64,000 nucleotides of DNA from Scandinavium sp036409475 (GCF_036409475.1 NZ_JAYRCK010000021.1:1-64000); one strand, 5' to 3'. Shown: positions 34,256-43,417, numbered from the stretch's first letter. The notes: generated from the sequence alone by a model not told the origin. Program-made: numbers and translations.

Positions 34256-34918
34256 ATGAAAAAACGCGTAATCATGATTGCCGCTATGGTCAGCGGCGCG
34301 CTGGCCCTGTCAGGCTGTACGACGAACCCTTATACCGGTGAGCGCGAAGCCGGTAAATCCGGCATTGGCGCAGGCATTGGCGCACTGGCCGGGGCCGGTA
34401 TCGGCATGCTCTCGTCGTCGAAGAAAGACCGTGGCAAAGGCGCGCTGATTGGCGCAGCAGCAGGCGCTGCTGTCGGCGGTGGCGTCGGTTATTACATGGA
34501 CGTGCAGGAAGCAAAACTGCGTGAAAAAATGCAGGGCACTGGCGTCAGCGTTACGCGTAATGGCGACAGCATCGTACTCAACATGCCCAATAACGTCACC
34601 TTTGACAGCAGCAGCGCGAACCTGAAACCTGCGGGTGCTAACACGCTGACGGGCGTGGCGATGGTGCTGAAAGAGTATGAGAAAACCGCCGTGAACGTGG
34701 TCGGCTACACCGACAGCACCGGCAGCCAGGACCTGAACATGCGTCTGTCTCAGCAGCGTGCTGAATCTGTTGCCAGCTCGCTCATCACTCAGGGCGTATC
34801 AGCCAACCGTATTCGTACCACCGGCATGGGCCCGGCGAATCCTGTCGCCAGCAACAGCACCGCCGAAGGCAAAGCACAGAACCGTCGCGTAGAAATCACG
34901 CTGACTCCACTGTCCTGA
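34256..34918 (+). CDS. yiaD: OmpA-family lipoprotein YiaD
   Basis: A 220-residue outer-membrane lipoprotein. The lipobox LSGC follows a signal peptide; Thr at +2 predicts outer-membrane sorting. A Gly/Ala-rich glycine-zipper segment (about 35-82) is followed by an OmpA C-terminal peptidoglycan-binding domain with TDSTGSQDLNMRLSQQRAE and NRRVEI. E. coli YiaD is a multicopy suppressor of bamB defects. Divergent from bisC. Confidence 0.96.
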   Translation: MKKRVIMIAAMVSGALALSGCTTNPYTGEREAGKSGIGAGIGALAGAGIGMLSSSKKDRGKGALIGAAAGAAVGGGVGYYMDVQEAKLREKMQGTGVSVTRNGDSIVLNMPNNVTFDSSSANLKPAGANTLTGVAMVLKEYEKTAVNVVGYTDSTGSQDLNMRLSQQRAESVASSLITQGVSANRIRTTGMGPANPVASNSTAEGKAQNRRVEITLTPLS

Positions 34919-34929
34919 GCCGTTTCACC

Positions 34930-34954
34930 TTGCCGGGTGACGTTCGCCCGGCAA
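34930..34954. terminator. Inverted repeat after yiaD
   Basis: TTGCCGGG and CCCGGCAA enclose a 9-nt loop, 12 bp after the yiaD stop. The T-tract is weak, so it could equally be a REP-type unit. Confidence 0.45.
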
Positions 34955-35040
34955 CTTTCCGCCTAAAATCAGGGCTGGTGCATCTTATCTTCCTGTGGCT
35001 AACTGATTACAAAGCCTGCTAATCATTGGAGATAAGTTGA

Positions 35041-36012
35041 ATGAAGCCGTCCGTTGTTCTCTATAAACCGCTGCCTGACGATTTGCTGCTGCGTCTGCAA
35101 AATCACTTCACTGTCCTTCAGGTTTCCGATTTACATCCCGATACCGTTCGCACCCATGCACAGGGATTTGCCACCGCAGAAGGCCTGCTCGGCTCCAGCG
35201 AAACTGTTGGGAGCGAGTTACTGGAGAAAATGCCTGCTCTGCGGGCAACGTCGACCATTTCCGTGGGCTACGACAATTTCGATGTGGATGCGCTGAATGC
35301 CCGTAAAGTTCTGTTGATGCACACCCCAACAGCGTTGACTGAAACCGTCGCCGATACCCTGATGGCACTCATTCTGAGCAGCGCTCGTCGCGTGGTGGAA
35401 GTGGCGGAACGCGTGAAAAAAGGCGAATGGACCAAAGGTATCGGCCCGGACTGGTTTGGCACGGATGTGCACCATAAAACCATCGGCATTGTTGGGATGG
35501 GGCGCATCGGCCTGGCGCTGGCGCAACGTGCGCACTTTGGCTTTGGCATGCCGGTGCTCTATAACGCGCGTCGCCAGCATAAAGAAGCAGAAGAGCGCTT
35601 CAACGCTCGCTATTGCTCGCTGGACACCTTGTTACAGGAAGCCGATTTTGTCTGTTCCATCCTGCCACTCACGGAAGAAACCCGACATCTTTTTGGCGCA
35701 GAGCAATTCAGCAAAATGAAAAAATCCGCCATCTTCATCAACGCCGGACGTGGCCCGGTGGTGGATGAACAGGCGCTGATGACTGCGCTGAAAAACGGCG
35801 ACATTCATGCCGCAGGGCTGGATGTCTTTGAACAGGAACCGCTGCCGGTTTCTTCTGAGCTGCTGAAAATGCCAAACGTGGTGGCGCTGCCGCATATTGG
35901 CTCCGCGACGCATGAGACACGCTACAACATGGCGGCCACTGCGGTGGATAACCTGATTGCGGCACTGGAAGGGAAAGTCGAGAAGAACTGCGTGAACCCG
36001 CAGGTGCTTTGA
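35041..36012 (+). CDS. ghrB: Glyoxylate/hydroxypyruvate reductase B
   Basis: A 323-residue D-2-hydroxyacid dehydrogenase that reduces glyoxylate, hydroxypyruvate and 2-ketogluconate with NADPH. The nucleotide-binding motif GIVGMGRIGLALAQRA sits at about 149-164. The catalytic Arg is in INAGRGPVV, the Glu in DVFEQEPLP and the His in LPHIGSATHETR. Start at 35041 after TTGGAGATAAG. Confidence 0.95.
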   Translation: MKPSVVLYKPLPDDLLLRLQNHFTVLQVSDLHPDTVRTHAQGFATAEGLLGSSETVGSELLEKMPALRATSTISVGYDNFDVDALNARKVLLMHTPTALTETVADTLMALILSSARRVVEVAERVKKGEWTKGIGPDWFGTDVHHKTIGIVGMGRIGLALAQRAHFGFGMPVLYNARRQHKEAEERFNARYCSLDTLLQEADFVCSILPLTEETRHLFGAEQFSKMKKSAIFINAGRGPVVDEQALMTALKNGDIHAAGLDVFEQEPLPVSSELLKMPNVVALPHIGSATHETRYNMAATAVDNLIAALEGKVEKNCVNPQVL

Positions 36013-36023
36013 AGGAAGGAACA

Positions 36024-36053
36024 TGCCGGGCGGCGGCTTCGCCTGACCCGGCA
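36024..36053. repeat. REP-like palindrome between ghrB and yiaF
   Basis: TGCCGGGCGGCGGCTTCGCC followed by TGACCCGGCA forms a compact imperfect stem in the convergent ghrB-yiaF gap. Confidence 0.6.
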
Positions 36054-36060
36054 ATGACGA

Positions 36061-36771
36061 TTAACGCGTCGCGTTAACCGCCGCACTCCAGGCCTGATTA
36101 AACGCCTGGTGCTGAGAAGCCAATGGGCCGATCAGCTGATTGTACTGGCTGGCTTGCTGAGAGGTCGGGAACTGAATACCGTTCGCGACGAAGCTAACCT
36201 GAGTCCCTTGCTGGGCCACAAAATCACCCACCTGAACCAGTTGCTGAGTGAAAATCTGCGCGGCGGGGATCAGAGGCTGCAGGGCGTTCGCTGGCAGCGT
36301 CACCACTTTGTTGTACACCTGATCAAACACCGGTTTCAGATCTTCATTCTGCTTCAACGCTGAGTGCGCAGCATCCGCCTGCATTTTGGCGTTTTCCAGC
36401 TGCTGGCTCAGTACGCCGAGCGAGCCGTTTGCCTGGCGCAGCGGTTCACGCTGAGTCATGTAGTCCTGCGGCACACGAATGGTGTTCACGCTATCGACCA
36501 CGGGACGCAGACCTGCATCCATCGCCTGGCTCACCTGCTGTGAATAACCATAGATGACAGCGTAATCGGACACGAACGGGCCAAATTGTTTTTTCTGATC
36601 GGTGGTCAGCGTCGGCAGACGTTCGCCACTACGCATCACGGTATTCTGCAAAAAGTCGATGAACGCTTTGCGCTGATCGCCTTCTTTATCGAAACACCCA
36701 CTCAGGCTAACAACCATCAATAACGCCGCAACAGGCGCAAACCAGCGAGAGCAGGACTTTCCTGTCGCCAT
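36061..36771 (-). CDS. yiaF: DUF3053 lipoprotein YiaF
   Basis: A 236-residue protein with a signal peptide and lipobox LSGC at about 25; Phe follows the Cys. The rest is predicted helical and Gln-rich. The family is conserved in enterobacteria at this locus (ghrB-yiaF-yiaG), function unknown. Confidence 0.92.
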   Translation of the reverse strand: MATGKSCSRWFAPVAALLMVVSLSGCFDKEGDQRKAFIDFLQNTVMRSGERLPTLTTDQKKQFGPFVSDYAVIYGYSQQVSQAMDAGLRPVVDSVNTIRVPQDYMTQREPLRQANGSLGVLSQQLENAKMQADAAHSALKQNEDLKPVFDQVYNKVVTLPANALQPLIPAAQIFTQQLVQVGDFVAQQGTQVSFVANGIQFPTSQQASQYNQLIGPLASQHQAFNQAWSAAVNATR

Positions 36772-37258
36772 TTTATTACTCCTTCAACCAAAAAAAGCGC
36801 AAACGGGCACACACGTGCCTGACGCTGACAAGGATAGTCCACGAGCGCCTCGCAAGATACCCTTTCCTGCATCCAGGACCGGAAAAATCGCAGGTGATCC
36901 TGCCCCTAAAAAATGTTAAATATTTGTTGCATGCATCACCATTACGGCGTTGCCTCTTTTTCTCCGCCAGCAGCCAGGTACTGTTGGCGAAAGCCCCCAG
37001 AAAGCCTGATAGCGGAACGGCGGGTGCAATGCCCACCCTTTCTCATTTTTCTACTATCAATTTACAAAAAAAGTACTGAATAACGTTCTCGTTTCTTTAT
37101 CAAATAATTAGTCCTGCCTGCACGGCTGCTGAAACGCATCAGGAAAAATAGATCGCACGAATAGTCACTCTCGTAACGATCCCTCACCCATTTTACTGAC
37201 TAAGCTTAATGAGCTTTACCATAATAACGATCCCTCAGACCTTCCAGAGGAGTTCTCA
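36772..37258 (+). promoter_or_regulatory. yiaF-yiaG intergenic region with 13-bp direct repeat
   Basis: About 490 bp without a gene. TAACGATCCCTCA occurs at 37174-37186 and again at 37225-37237, 51 bp apart, the second copy ending 21 bp before the yiaG start. Between them AAGCTTAATGAGCTT forms a small palindrome. E. coli has cspA on the other side of yiaG, but no cold-shock gene is seen here. Confidence 0.5.
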
Positions 37259-37549
37259 ATGGAATATAAAGATCCGATGTTTGAACTGCTGAGCAGTCTG
37301 GAACACATTGTTTTTAAAGATGATTCAAAGAGTGTTGCCCTGACCCAAAAGCCCACAGCCTTTACCGAGTTTGAGCAACTGCGTAAAGGCTCCGGCCTGA
37401 AAGTTGAAGAATTTGCCAGAGCCATGGGTGTGAGCGTGGCGATGGTGCAGGAGTGGGAATCGCGACGAGAGAAACCATCGCCCACCGAGCTCAGACTGAT
37501 GCGCCTGTTGCAGGCAAATCCGGTTATCAGCCAACAGCTTATCGACTGA
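37259..37549 (+). CDS. yiaG: HTH-type transcriptional regulator YiaG
   Basis: A 96-residue Xre/HigA-like DNA-binding protein. The helix-turn-helix is VEEFARAMGVSVAMVQEWES followed by RREKPSPTELRLMRLL. Length equals E. coli YiaG. The ribosome site AGAGGAG is strong. Target genes are unknown. Confidence 0.95.
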   Translation: MEYKDPMFELLSSLEHIVFKDDSKSVALTQKPTAFTEFEQLRKGSGLKVEEFARAMGVSVAMVQEWESRREKPSPTELRLMRLLQANPVISQQLID

Positions 37550-37569
37550 CAACATGTTCTCTGTACCCG

Positions 37570-37596
37570 CCCCCGCCTCTGCGGGGGTTTTTGTTT
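37570..37596 (+). terminator. Rho-independent terminator of yiaG
   Basis: CCCCCGC-CTCT-GCGGGGG followed by TTTTTGTTT. Confidence 0.9.
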
Positions 37597-37668
37597 ATAT
37601 CGCCCCAAATACCCAGCCGGTTTCCCGCCATTCAAGCGCATGTGTGAGCTTCAGCGCACCACATCAAC

Positions 37669-37917
37669 TTACAGGTCATCTATGCTGATTCTGACGACAA
37701 CGCCATCTCTACGTTCTTCAACGATTCGAGCCAGATCATTATCCTCAAGCACATCCATCAACTTGTTATAGAGGTAAGGAGACACACAATAAAACACAGA
37801 TTTATTGTTATGACTAACGGCTACAGGTTTGCCTTTGCCGGCAAGAAATGCCCCCATGGGGTCTCGCTTAAACTCAGCTATATTGATTGTTCTTTTAGTT
37901 AGAATTTGAGAAGCCAT
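37669..37917 (-). CDS. Phd/YefM (StbD-like) antitoxin without adjacent toxin
   Basis: An 82-residue protein from the ATG at 37917, which has a strong GGAAGGAA site. NIAEFKRDPMGAF and GKPVAVSHNNKSVFYCV match the N-terminal fold of Phd/YefM antitoxins, and the VVRISIDDL end resembles StbD-type proteins. The usual RelE/StbE toxin should follow, but the 120 bp to yiaG hold none. It may be solitary, or may have been left behind by deletion. It lies 46 bp after the lipoprotein gene, on the same strand, in an AT-rich patch. Confidence 0.75.
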   Translation of the reverse strand: MASQILTKRTINIAEFKRDPMGAFLAGKGKPVAVSHNNKSVFYCVSPYLYNKLMDVLEDNDLARIVEERRDGVVVRISIDDL

Positions 37918-37963
37918 AATATTCCTTCCGCGAATTGATGCTTTAGCCCATAAAGTTTCGCTG

Positions 37964-38389
37964 TCAATGATCTGCAACCTGAACTACAAAATCTTTGCTG
38001 AAAGAGTCCGAACCGAAAAGCATATTGCCGTAGAATTTTCCATGAAGATTGATCTTTATCCTCCCAGCTTTGACTGGCGTTCCTTTTAGCAGAACACAAT
38101 TTGCATCCTTAAGACCGCCTGATGTTTCAGAAAGTCGCCAGGCAGGGATATCACAATATTCAAGCCTGAGCCCCGAATTTTCGGGTGTCAACGATCCATT
38201 AACTTTCCCATCTTTTCTCAAATAAATAACTCTGCCGCCCAGAATTTCTATCTTCCCAAGATAAGGGACTCCCACAATAGCCTCTGTTAGTTCATCGCCA
38301 CCCGGGGTAAATTCTGCCTTAGTACTGCATGCAGATAAAATTAAAGTCACTGGCAATAATAAATTTATTTTTTTAAATGATACAATCAT
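37964..38389 (-). CDS. Lipoprotein, candidate immunity protein for the adjacent protease toxin
   Basis: A 141-residue protein with a signal peptide and lipobox LSAC (MIVSFKKINLLLPVTLILSAC split at the Cys). The mature part is predicted beta-rich and has no catalytic motif I recognise. Its start lies one base after the stop of the upstream cysteine-protease-like gene, so the two are translationally coupled. That layout is typical of effector-immunity pairs acting in the periplasm. The base composition is AT-rich compared with yiaG and glyS on each side, suggesting transfer. Not matched to a named family. Confidence 0.5.
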   Translation of the reverse strand: MIVSFKKINLLLPVTLILSACSTKAEFTPGGDELTEAIVGVPYLGKIEILGGRVIYLRKDGKVNGSLTPENSGLRLEYCDIPAWRLSETSGGLKDANCVLLKGTPVKAGRIKINLHGKFYGNMLFGSDSFSKDFVVQVADH

Positions 38390-38390
38390 T

Positions 38391-39566
38391 TTATTTTAAT
38401 GGCTTGAAAACCATCCCTCCAAAAAATCGATTAAGAAAAAAATAGATATCTGCGGGCTTTTTAATCTGCTCATAAACATTTCCCCATGAGAATAATTGCA
38501 ATTGAATGCTCCCTCTTGAGTCCTCGGTAATGGCACCATCCCATACAATCCAGTGTGTTGGGATCGTTAATGCTGAACTTCCTCTCTCCAGGAGTCCGTC
38601 ATTAATTAAAGTCACGACCTTGTATCCCTTTCGCGCATACTCATTAAGCTTATTAATGCCCTCTATACCCACCTGAGTAGCACCAACATTGCTGAAAATT
38701 AACTCGTACCCCGCTTTTTCAAACCATAACGTTAATGTGTTCCACATCGTGATCCCTGCTACAGGAGAACTTACCGAGTCATAACTCAAAACAACATTCT
38801 CTGAATCCCTGAGTCCAGCCAACATCATCCAGTCTATTCCATAAATTCTCGGTCCATTTTCATCATGAAATGTTCCTGAGGGATGACGGCAGCCATCACC
38901 AGGTATAATTTCCAGCTCTCCTATCTTTGTTTTACCAAACTGCCAGAGGTCTCTGGCAGCCTGAGCGTAAACATCTGGCCTGTCGTGTTGCAAGCAATAG
39001 AAAAATGCAGCTGGACCACATAAACTGGTATCACCTTGTGCCGGATGACTTTGCTGTAAGAAGCGCTCCTGAATCGCTTTTTCTATCTCTTTTTTAGCAA
39101 AGGGATCAAGCGGACTTTCCGGTGAATATTCTTTTGCAATAAATCCTCTTTCCGGTCGTGATATTTTAATCGTTTTGACATTAGACCTTTCGCTTGCAGG
39201 GTGTGTTGTTCCGGTAGTGATAAAGTAGCAAGGGTTTTCTCGTTTGACTGAAGACCAGGAACGTCCTGTACTGAATTCCTGCAGAGTATACATCCACGTG
39301 AAAGGTGTTGAAAAAAGCCGTTCAGTACTCAACATTTTTTTACTGTAGAGCATTACCTCCATCATATAAATAACACTCAATGCATCCTCAGTATTCTCTG
39401 TTTTATGCTTTTGCGTTTCATAATTATCTGCTAGTGGCTGCTGCCTGACATCAAGGATGATTTTTTTAGTTCTGTTCGGCCCCATACGATAAATACAAAG
39501 ATCATAAATAATTTCATCAGGAGAAACATTGGAGAATATTTTGGTGCTGACGTCATAAATGGACAT
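38391..39566 (-). CDS. Predicted papain/C39-like cysteine protease, possible antibacterial effector
   Basis: A 391-residue protein without signal peptide or membrane helix. The C-terminal half looks like a papain-fold domain: Cys183 in DTSLCGPAAFFYCLQ, His338 in IPTHWIVWDG with Asp343 or a later polar residue as third member, and a final SWG near 360. The N-terminal 150 residues are unfamiliar. It is coupled to a lipoprotein gene, which supports a toxin-immunity pair; amidase or transglutaminase-like activity would also fit the fold. No VgrG, PAAR or Hcp gene is nearby, so the delivery route is unknown. Its AT content is higher than that of neighbouring genes. Confidence 0.45.
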   Translation of the reverse strand: MSIYDVSTKIFSNVSPDEIIYDLCIYRMGPNRTKKIILDVRQQPLADNYETQKHKTENTEDALSVIYMMEVMLYSKKMLSTERLFSTPFTWMYTLQEFSTGRSWSSVKRENPCYFITTGTTHPASERSNVKTIKISRPERGFIAKEYSPESPLDPFAKKEIEKAIQERFLQQSHPAQGDTSLCGPAAFFYCLQHDRPDVYAQAARDLWQFGKTKIGELEIIPGDGCRHPSGTFHDENGPRIYGIDWMMLAGLRDSENVVLSYDSVSSPVAGITMWNTLTLWFEKAGYELIFSNVGATQVGIEGINKLNEYARKGYKVVTLINDGLLERGSSALTIPTHWIVWDGAITEDSRGSIQLQLFSWGNVYEQIKKPADIYFFLNRFFGGMVFKPLK

Positions 39567-39753
39567 AATTCATTCCTTTAAAACATACATAATTATTATC
39601 AATCACTGACATCTATTCATTTTTTTAAATAAGCATAAAAATAAACTCTTAGATACCGAATTCTATAGGTTCCTGTTCCCTTTGTTGTATGTGATCAATC
39701 ACATTACAGTTAATTGAGACATGAAGAATGAAAGAATTGAGAAACCACACCCA

Positions 39754-39780
39754 TAAAAAAACCCGCCACAGGCGGGTTCG
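39754..39780 (-). terminator. Rho-independent terminator of glyQS
   Basis: On the minus strand AACCCGCC-TGT-GGCGGGTT followed by a run of T, 20 bp after the glyS stop. Confidence 0.9.
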
Positions 39781-39799
39781 TTTTATGCGTAAAGCCGGA

Positions 39800-41869
39800 T
39801 TACTGAAGAAGGGAAATATCCGCAACTTGCAGGAACAGCTCGCGCAGTTTGCTGAGCAGTGTCAGACGGTTGATACGCACGTCTTTATCGTCGGCGTTAA
39901 CCATCACGTTTTCGAAGAACTCATCCACTGGCTCGCGCAGGGCTGCCAGTTCAACCAGCGCTTCCTGATAACGGCCTTCAGCGAAGAACGGCTGCAGTTT
40001 GTCGCGCAGCACGACCAAATTGCCTGCCAGCTTAATTTCTGCCGCTTCTTTCAGCACAGAGGCGTGAATGATGTCGTTCAGGGTCTCTTCGGATTTCGCC
40101 AGGATGTTCGACACACGTTTGTTAGCTGCCGCTAGCGCTGCCGCTTCTTCCAGGGTACGGAAGTGAGAGACTGCTTTCATGCGCGCATCAAAATCTGCCG
40201 GACGAGTCGGACGACGCGCCAGTACGGCCTGAATGGTGTCCACGCTGAAGCCTTCGTCCTGATACCAGGCACGGAAGCGACCCAGCATGAAGTCGATAAC
40301 TTCATCCACCACTTTCGCGTTGGTCAGCTTGTCACCGTACAGACGCACCGCTTCTTCGGTCAGCGTTTGCAGATCGAGATTCAGGTTCTTCTCAACGATG
40401 ATGCGCAGCACGCCGAGCGCCGCACGACGCAGCGCAAACGGGTCTTTGTCGCCTTTCGGATGCTGGCCAATACCAAAGATGCCCGCGAGGGTATCCATCT
40501 TATCGGCAATCGCCACAGCACAGGCCACCGGGTTGGACGGCAGTTCGTCACCCGCGAAACGCGGCTGGTACTGCTCGTTCAGCGCCACTGCAACGTCTTC
40601 GGCTTCACCGTCGTGACGCGCATAGTGCATGCCCATGATGCCCTGAGTGTCGGTAAATTCGAACACCATGTTGGTCATCAGGTCGCACTTGGAGAGCAGG
40701 CCCGCACGAGTCGCGTGGTTGACGTCTGCACCAATCTGCCCGGCAATCCAGCCCGCCAGGGCCTGAATGCGGTCAGTTTTGTCACGCAGCGTACCCAGTT
40801 GCTGTTGGAACAGCACGGTTTGCAGACGTGGCAGGTTGTCTTCCAGACGCTTTTTACGGTCGGTGTTGAAGAAGAACTCGGCATCTGCCAGACGTGGACG
40901 AACCACTTTCTCGTTACCGGAGATAATCTGCAGCGGATCTTTCGATTCGATGTTGGTCACGAAGATAAAGTTCGGCAGCAGTTTGCCGTCGTTGCCATAC
41001 ACCGGGAAGTATTTCTGGTCACCTTTCATGGTGTAGACCAGCGCTTCCGCAGGCACGGCGAGGAATTTCTCTTCGAATTTCGCCGTCAGGACAACCGGCC
41101 ATTCCACCAGGGAGGCCACTTCTTCCAGCAGGCTTTCGCTCAGATCGGCGTTACCGCCAATGTTGCGAGCCGCTTCTTCAGCATCGGCTTTGATTTTGGC
41201 TTTACGCTGTTCGTAATCCGCAATGACTTTGCCACGCTCAGCCAGGATTTGCGGATACTGATCGGCATTGTCGATAGTGAATTCCGGTTCGCCCATAAAG
41301 CGATGGCCGCGAATCACACGATCGGACTGAATACCCAGAATGGTTGCCGGAATGACTTTATCGCCGAGCAGCAGCGTCACGGTATGAACCGGGCGCACGA
41401 ACTGCACGTCGGACGCGCCCCAGCGCATCAGTTTTGGAATAGGCAGCTTGGTCAGCGAGGTGGCAATCATGTTCGGCAGCAACGCTTCGGCGCTTTCGCC
41501 TTTCACGTGCGCGCGATACAGCAGCCATTCACCTTTGTCGGTGACCATGCGCTCAGCCTGATCGACGGTAATACCGCAACCGCGCGCCCAGCCTTCTGCC
41601 GCTTTGCTCGGTTTGCCTTCTGCATCAAACGCTGCAGAGACCGCCGGGCCACGTTTTTCGACTTCGCGATCCGGCTGAGATCCCGCCAGATTGGCCACTT
41701 TCAGCGCCAGACGGCGTGGAGCAGCAAACCACTCTACGTTACCGTGGGCGAGGCCAGCGGCATCAAGTTCCGCAGTCACGTTGGCAGCAAAAGATTCCGC
41801 CAGGCTGCGCAGGGCTTTTGGTGGCAGCTCTTCGGTGCCGATTTCCACCAGGAAAGTTTTTTCAGACAT
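39800..41869 (-). CDS. glyS: Glycyl-tRNA synthetase beta subunit
   Basis: A 689-residue subunit of the heterotetrameric glycyl-tRNA synthetase; it binds tRNA-Gly. The start MSEKTFLVEIGTEELPPKAL is diagnostic. The C-terminal anticodon-binding-like domain ends with the VMVNADDKDVRINRL region common to the family. It follows glyQ by 9 bp, and the pair is one operon. Length equals E. coli. Confidence 0.98.
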   Translation of the reverse strand: MSEKTFLVEIGTEELPPKALRSLAESFAANVTAELDAAGLAHGNVEWFAAPRRLALKVANLAGSQPDREVEKRGPAVSAAFDAEGKPSKAAEGWARGCGITVDQAERMVTDKGEWLLYRAHVKGESAEALLPNMIATSLTKLPIPKLMRWGASDVQFVRPVHTVTLLLGDKVIPATILGIQSDRVIRGHRFMGEPEFTIDNADQYPQILAERGKVIADYEQRKAKIKADAEEAARNIGGNADLSESLLEEVASLVEWPVVLTAKFEEKFLAVPAEALVYTMKGDQKYFPVYGNDGKLLPNFIFVTNIESKDPLQIISGNEKVVRPRLADAEFFFNTDRKKRLEDNLPRLQTVLFQQQLGTLRDKTDRIQALAGWIAGQIGADVNHATRAGLLSKCDLMTNMVFEFTDTQGIMGMHYARHDGEAEDVAVALNEQYQPRFAGDELPSNPVACAVAIADKMDTLAGIFGIGQHPKGDKDPFALRRAALGVLRIIVEKNLNLDLQTLTEEAVRLYGDKLTNAKVVDEVIDFMLGRFRAWYQDEGFSVDTIQAVLARRPTRPADFDARMKAVSHFRTLEEAAALAAANKRVSNILAKSEETLNDIIHASVLKEAAEIKLAGNLVVLRDKLQPFFAEGRYQEALVELAALREPVDEFFENVMVNADDKDVRINRLTLLSKLRELFLQVADISLLQ

Positions 41870-41878
41870 GGCCGCCTC

Positions 41879-42790
41879 TTATTTATTCTTGTTGCACATC
41901 GGGAAGCCCAGGGCTTCACGGGAAGCATAGTAAGCTTCTGCCACGGCTTTGGTCAGGGTGCGAATGCGCAGAATGTAGCGCTGACGCTCGGTGACGGAGA
42001 TGGCTTTACGCGCATCCAGCAGGTTGAAGCTGTGGGCGGCCTTCAGAATACGTTCGTAAGCAGGCAGTGGCAGCGGGTTTTCCAGCGCCAGCAACTGCTG
42101 AGCTTCTTTCTCGTACTGCTCGAAGCAGGAGAACAGGAAGTCGACGTCTGCGTATTCGAAGTTGTAGGTGGATTGCTCCACTTCGTTCTGATGGAACACG
42201 TCGCCGTAGGTGGTTTTACCCAGCGGGCCGTCGCTCCAGACCAGGTCGTAAACGCTGTCTACGCCCTGAATGTACATCGCCAGACGTTCCAGACCGTAGG
42301 TGATTTCGCCGGTCACCGGCTTACACTCCAGGCCGCCAACCTGCTGGAAGTAAGTGAACTGCGTCACTTCCATGCCGTTCAGCCACACTTCCCAACCCAG
42401 ACCCCAGGCACCCAGTGTTGGGTTTTCCCAGTTATCTTCCACGAAGCGAATGTCGTGAATGGTCGGGTCCATGCCCAGCTCTTTCAGGGAACCGAGATAC
42501 AGCTCCTGAATGTTGTCCGGAGACGGCTTAATCACCACCTGGAACTGGTAGTAATGCTGTAAACGGTTCGGGTTTTCACCGTATCGACCATCGGTCGGGC
42601 GGCGGGATGGCTGCACATAAGCAGTGGCCATCGGCTCTGGGCCGAGCGCGCGCAGACAGGTCATCGGATGGGAGGTGCCAGCGCCGACTTCCATGTCCAG
42701 AGGTTGAACAATGGTGCAGCCCTGACGAGCCCAGTAATCCTGTAAGGTCAGGATCAGGCCCTGGAAAGTCCTGGTATCAAACTTTTGCAT
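41879..42790 (-). CDS. glyQ: Glycyl-tRNA synthetase alpha subunit
   Basis: A 303-residue catalytic class II subunit. It starts MQKFDTRTFQGLILTLQDYW and shows class II motifs such as PSRRPTDGRYGENPNR and the glycine-activation region VWLNGMEVTQFTYFQQ. It forms glycyl-adenylate. Length equals E. coli. Confidence 0.98.
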   Translation of the reverse strand: MQKFDTRTFQGLILTLQDYWARQGCTIVQPLDMEVGAGTSHPMTCLRALGPEPMATAYVQPSRRPTDGRYGENPNRLQHYYQFQVVIKPSPDNIQELYLGSLKELGMDPTIHDIRFVEDNWENPTLGAWGLGWEVWLNGMEVTQFTYFQQVGGLECKPVTGEITYGLERLAMYIQGVDSVYDLVWSDGPLGKTTYGDVFHQNEVEQSTYNFEYADVDFLFSCFEQYEKEAQQLLALENPLPLPAYERILKAAHSFNLLDARKAISVTERQRYILRIRTLTKAVAEAYYASREALGFPMCNKNK

Positions 42791-42928
42791 ATATTTTCGT
42801 GCTGGATACGTGTGGATTTAAGGAAGCGTCAAGTATACCCGCTGGCTGTGAGATATACAGTATGAATGGGCGTTGTTTCAGGAAAAATTGAGGGAAGGCA
42901 GTGCTTTTCGCCCCCTTCCCGCAGGCCA

Positions 42929-43231
42929 TCAGCGCATCGAAAGGTGTAAAAATTGGCCTTCTGAATCAAATGAGCAGATGAAACTCTCATTCCGGGGCGT
43001 ATACCCTTTTAGCTCGTAGCTGCCCTGAAATTGCTCAAAGCCGGTGACATCAATCTTCTGCGCGCCCGTGTTATAGCGTTTTGCGGCCTGGCCTTTGCAC
43101 AGCTGCTCCATTTCCAGCGAGCGAGACGGGTCCATCTTTGCTCGTTGCGCCTTTTGTTCGGGAGCCTGAGGGGAATTACACCCTGCGAGGGCGACGACCA
43201 CCAGCAACAGGGAGAAATACTTCATCATCAT
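42929..43231 (-). CDS. ysaB: Small lipoprotein YsaB
   Basis: A 100-residue lipoprotein with lipobox LAGC. The second half (LCKGQAAKRYNTGAQKIDV and CSFDSEGQFLHLSMR) matches E. coli YsaB, which sits in the same place between glyQ and wecH. Function unknown. Confidence 0.92.
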   Translation of the reverse strand: MMMKYFSLLLVVVALAGCNSPQAPEQKAQRAKMDPSRSLEMEQLCKGQAAKRYNTGAQKIDVTGFEQFQGSYELKGYTPRNESFICSFDSEGQFLHLSMR

Positions 43232-43417
43232 TTTTCGTTACGGCCTTAATCGTTGGCTGTTATTGTCATAATTTATTTTTGGACGATTATTCTGACACGG
43301 ATTTGCCCAATCCGTTCGACCCACAGTAAGACACCTGAGTCAAATCAGATTTTTCTAACAAGACAGGCGCGGTGTTTGCGGGTCAGACTTACTGTTCACC
43401 CTAATACTGAGGAACTG

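Noticed and set aside
40163..42562. A 799-codon open frame on the plus strand across glyS and glyQ
   Set aside because: It is exactly antisense to two certain minus-strand genes, has no recognisable domain, and reflects GC-rich codon use on the other strand.
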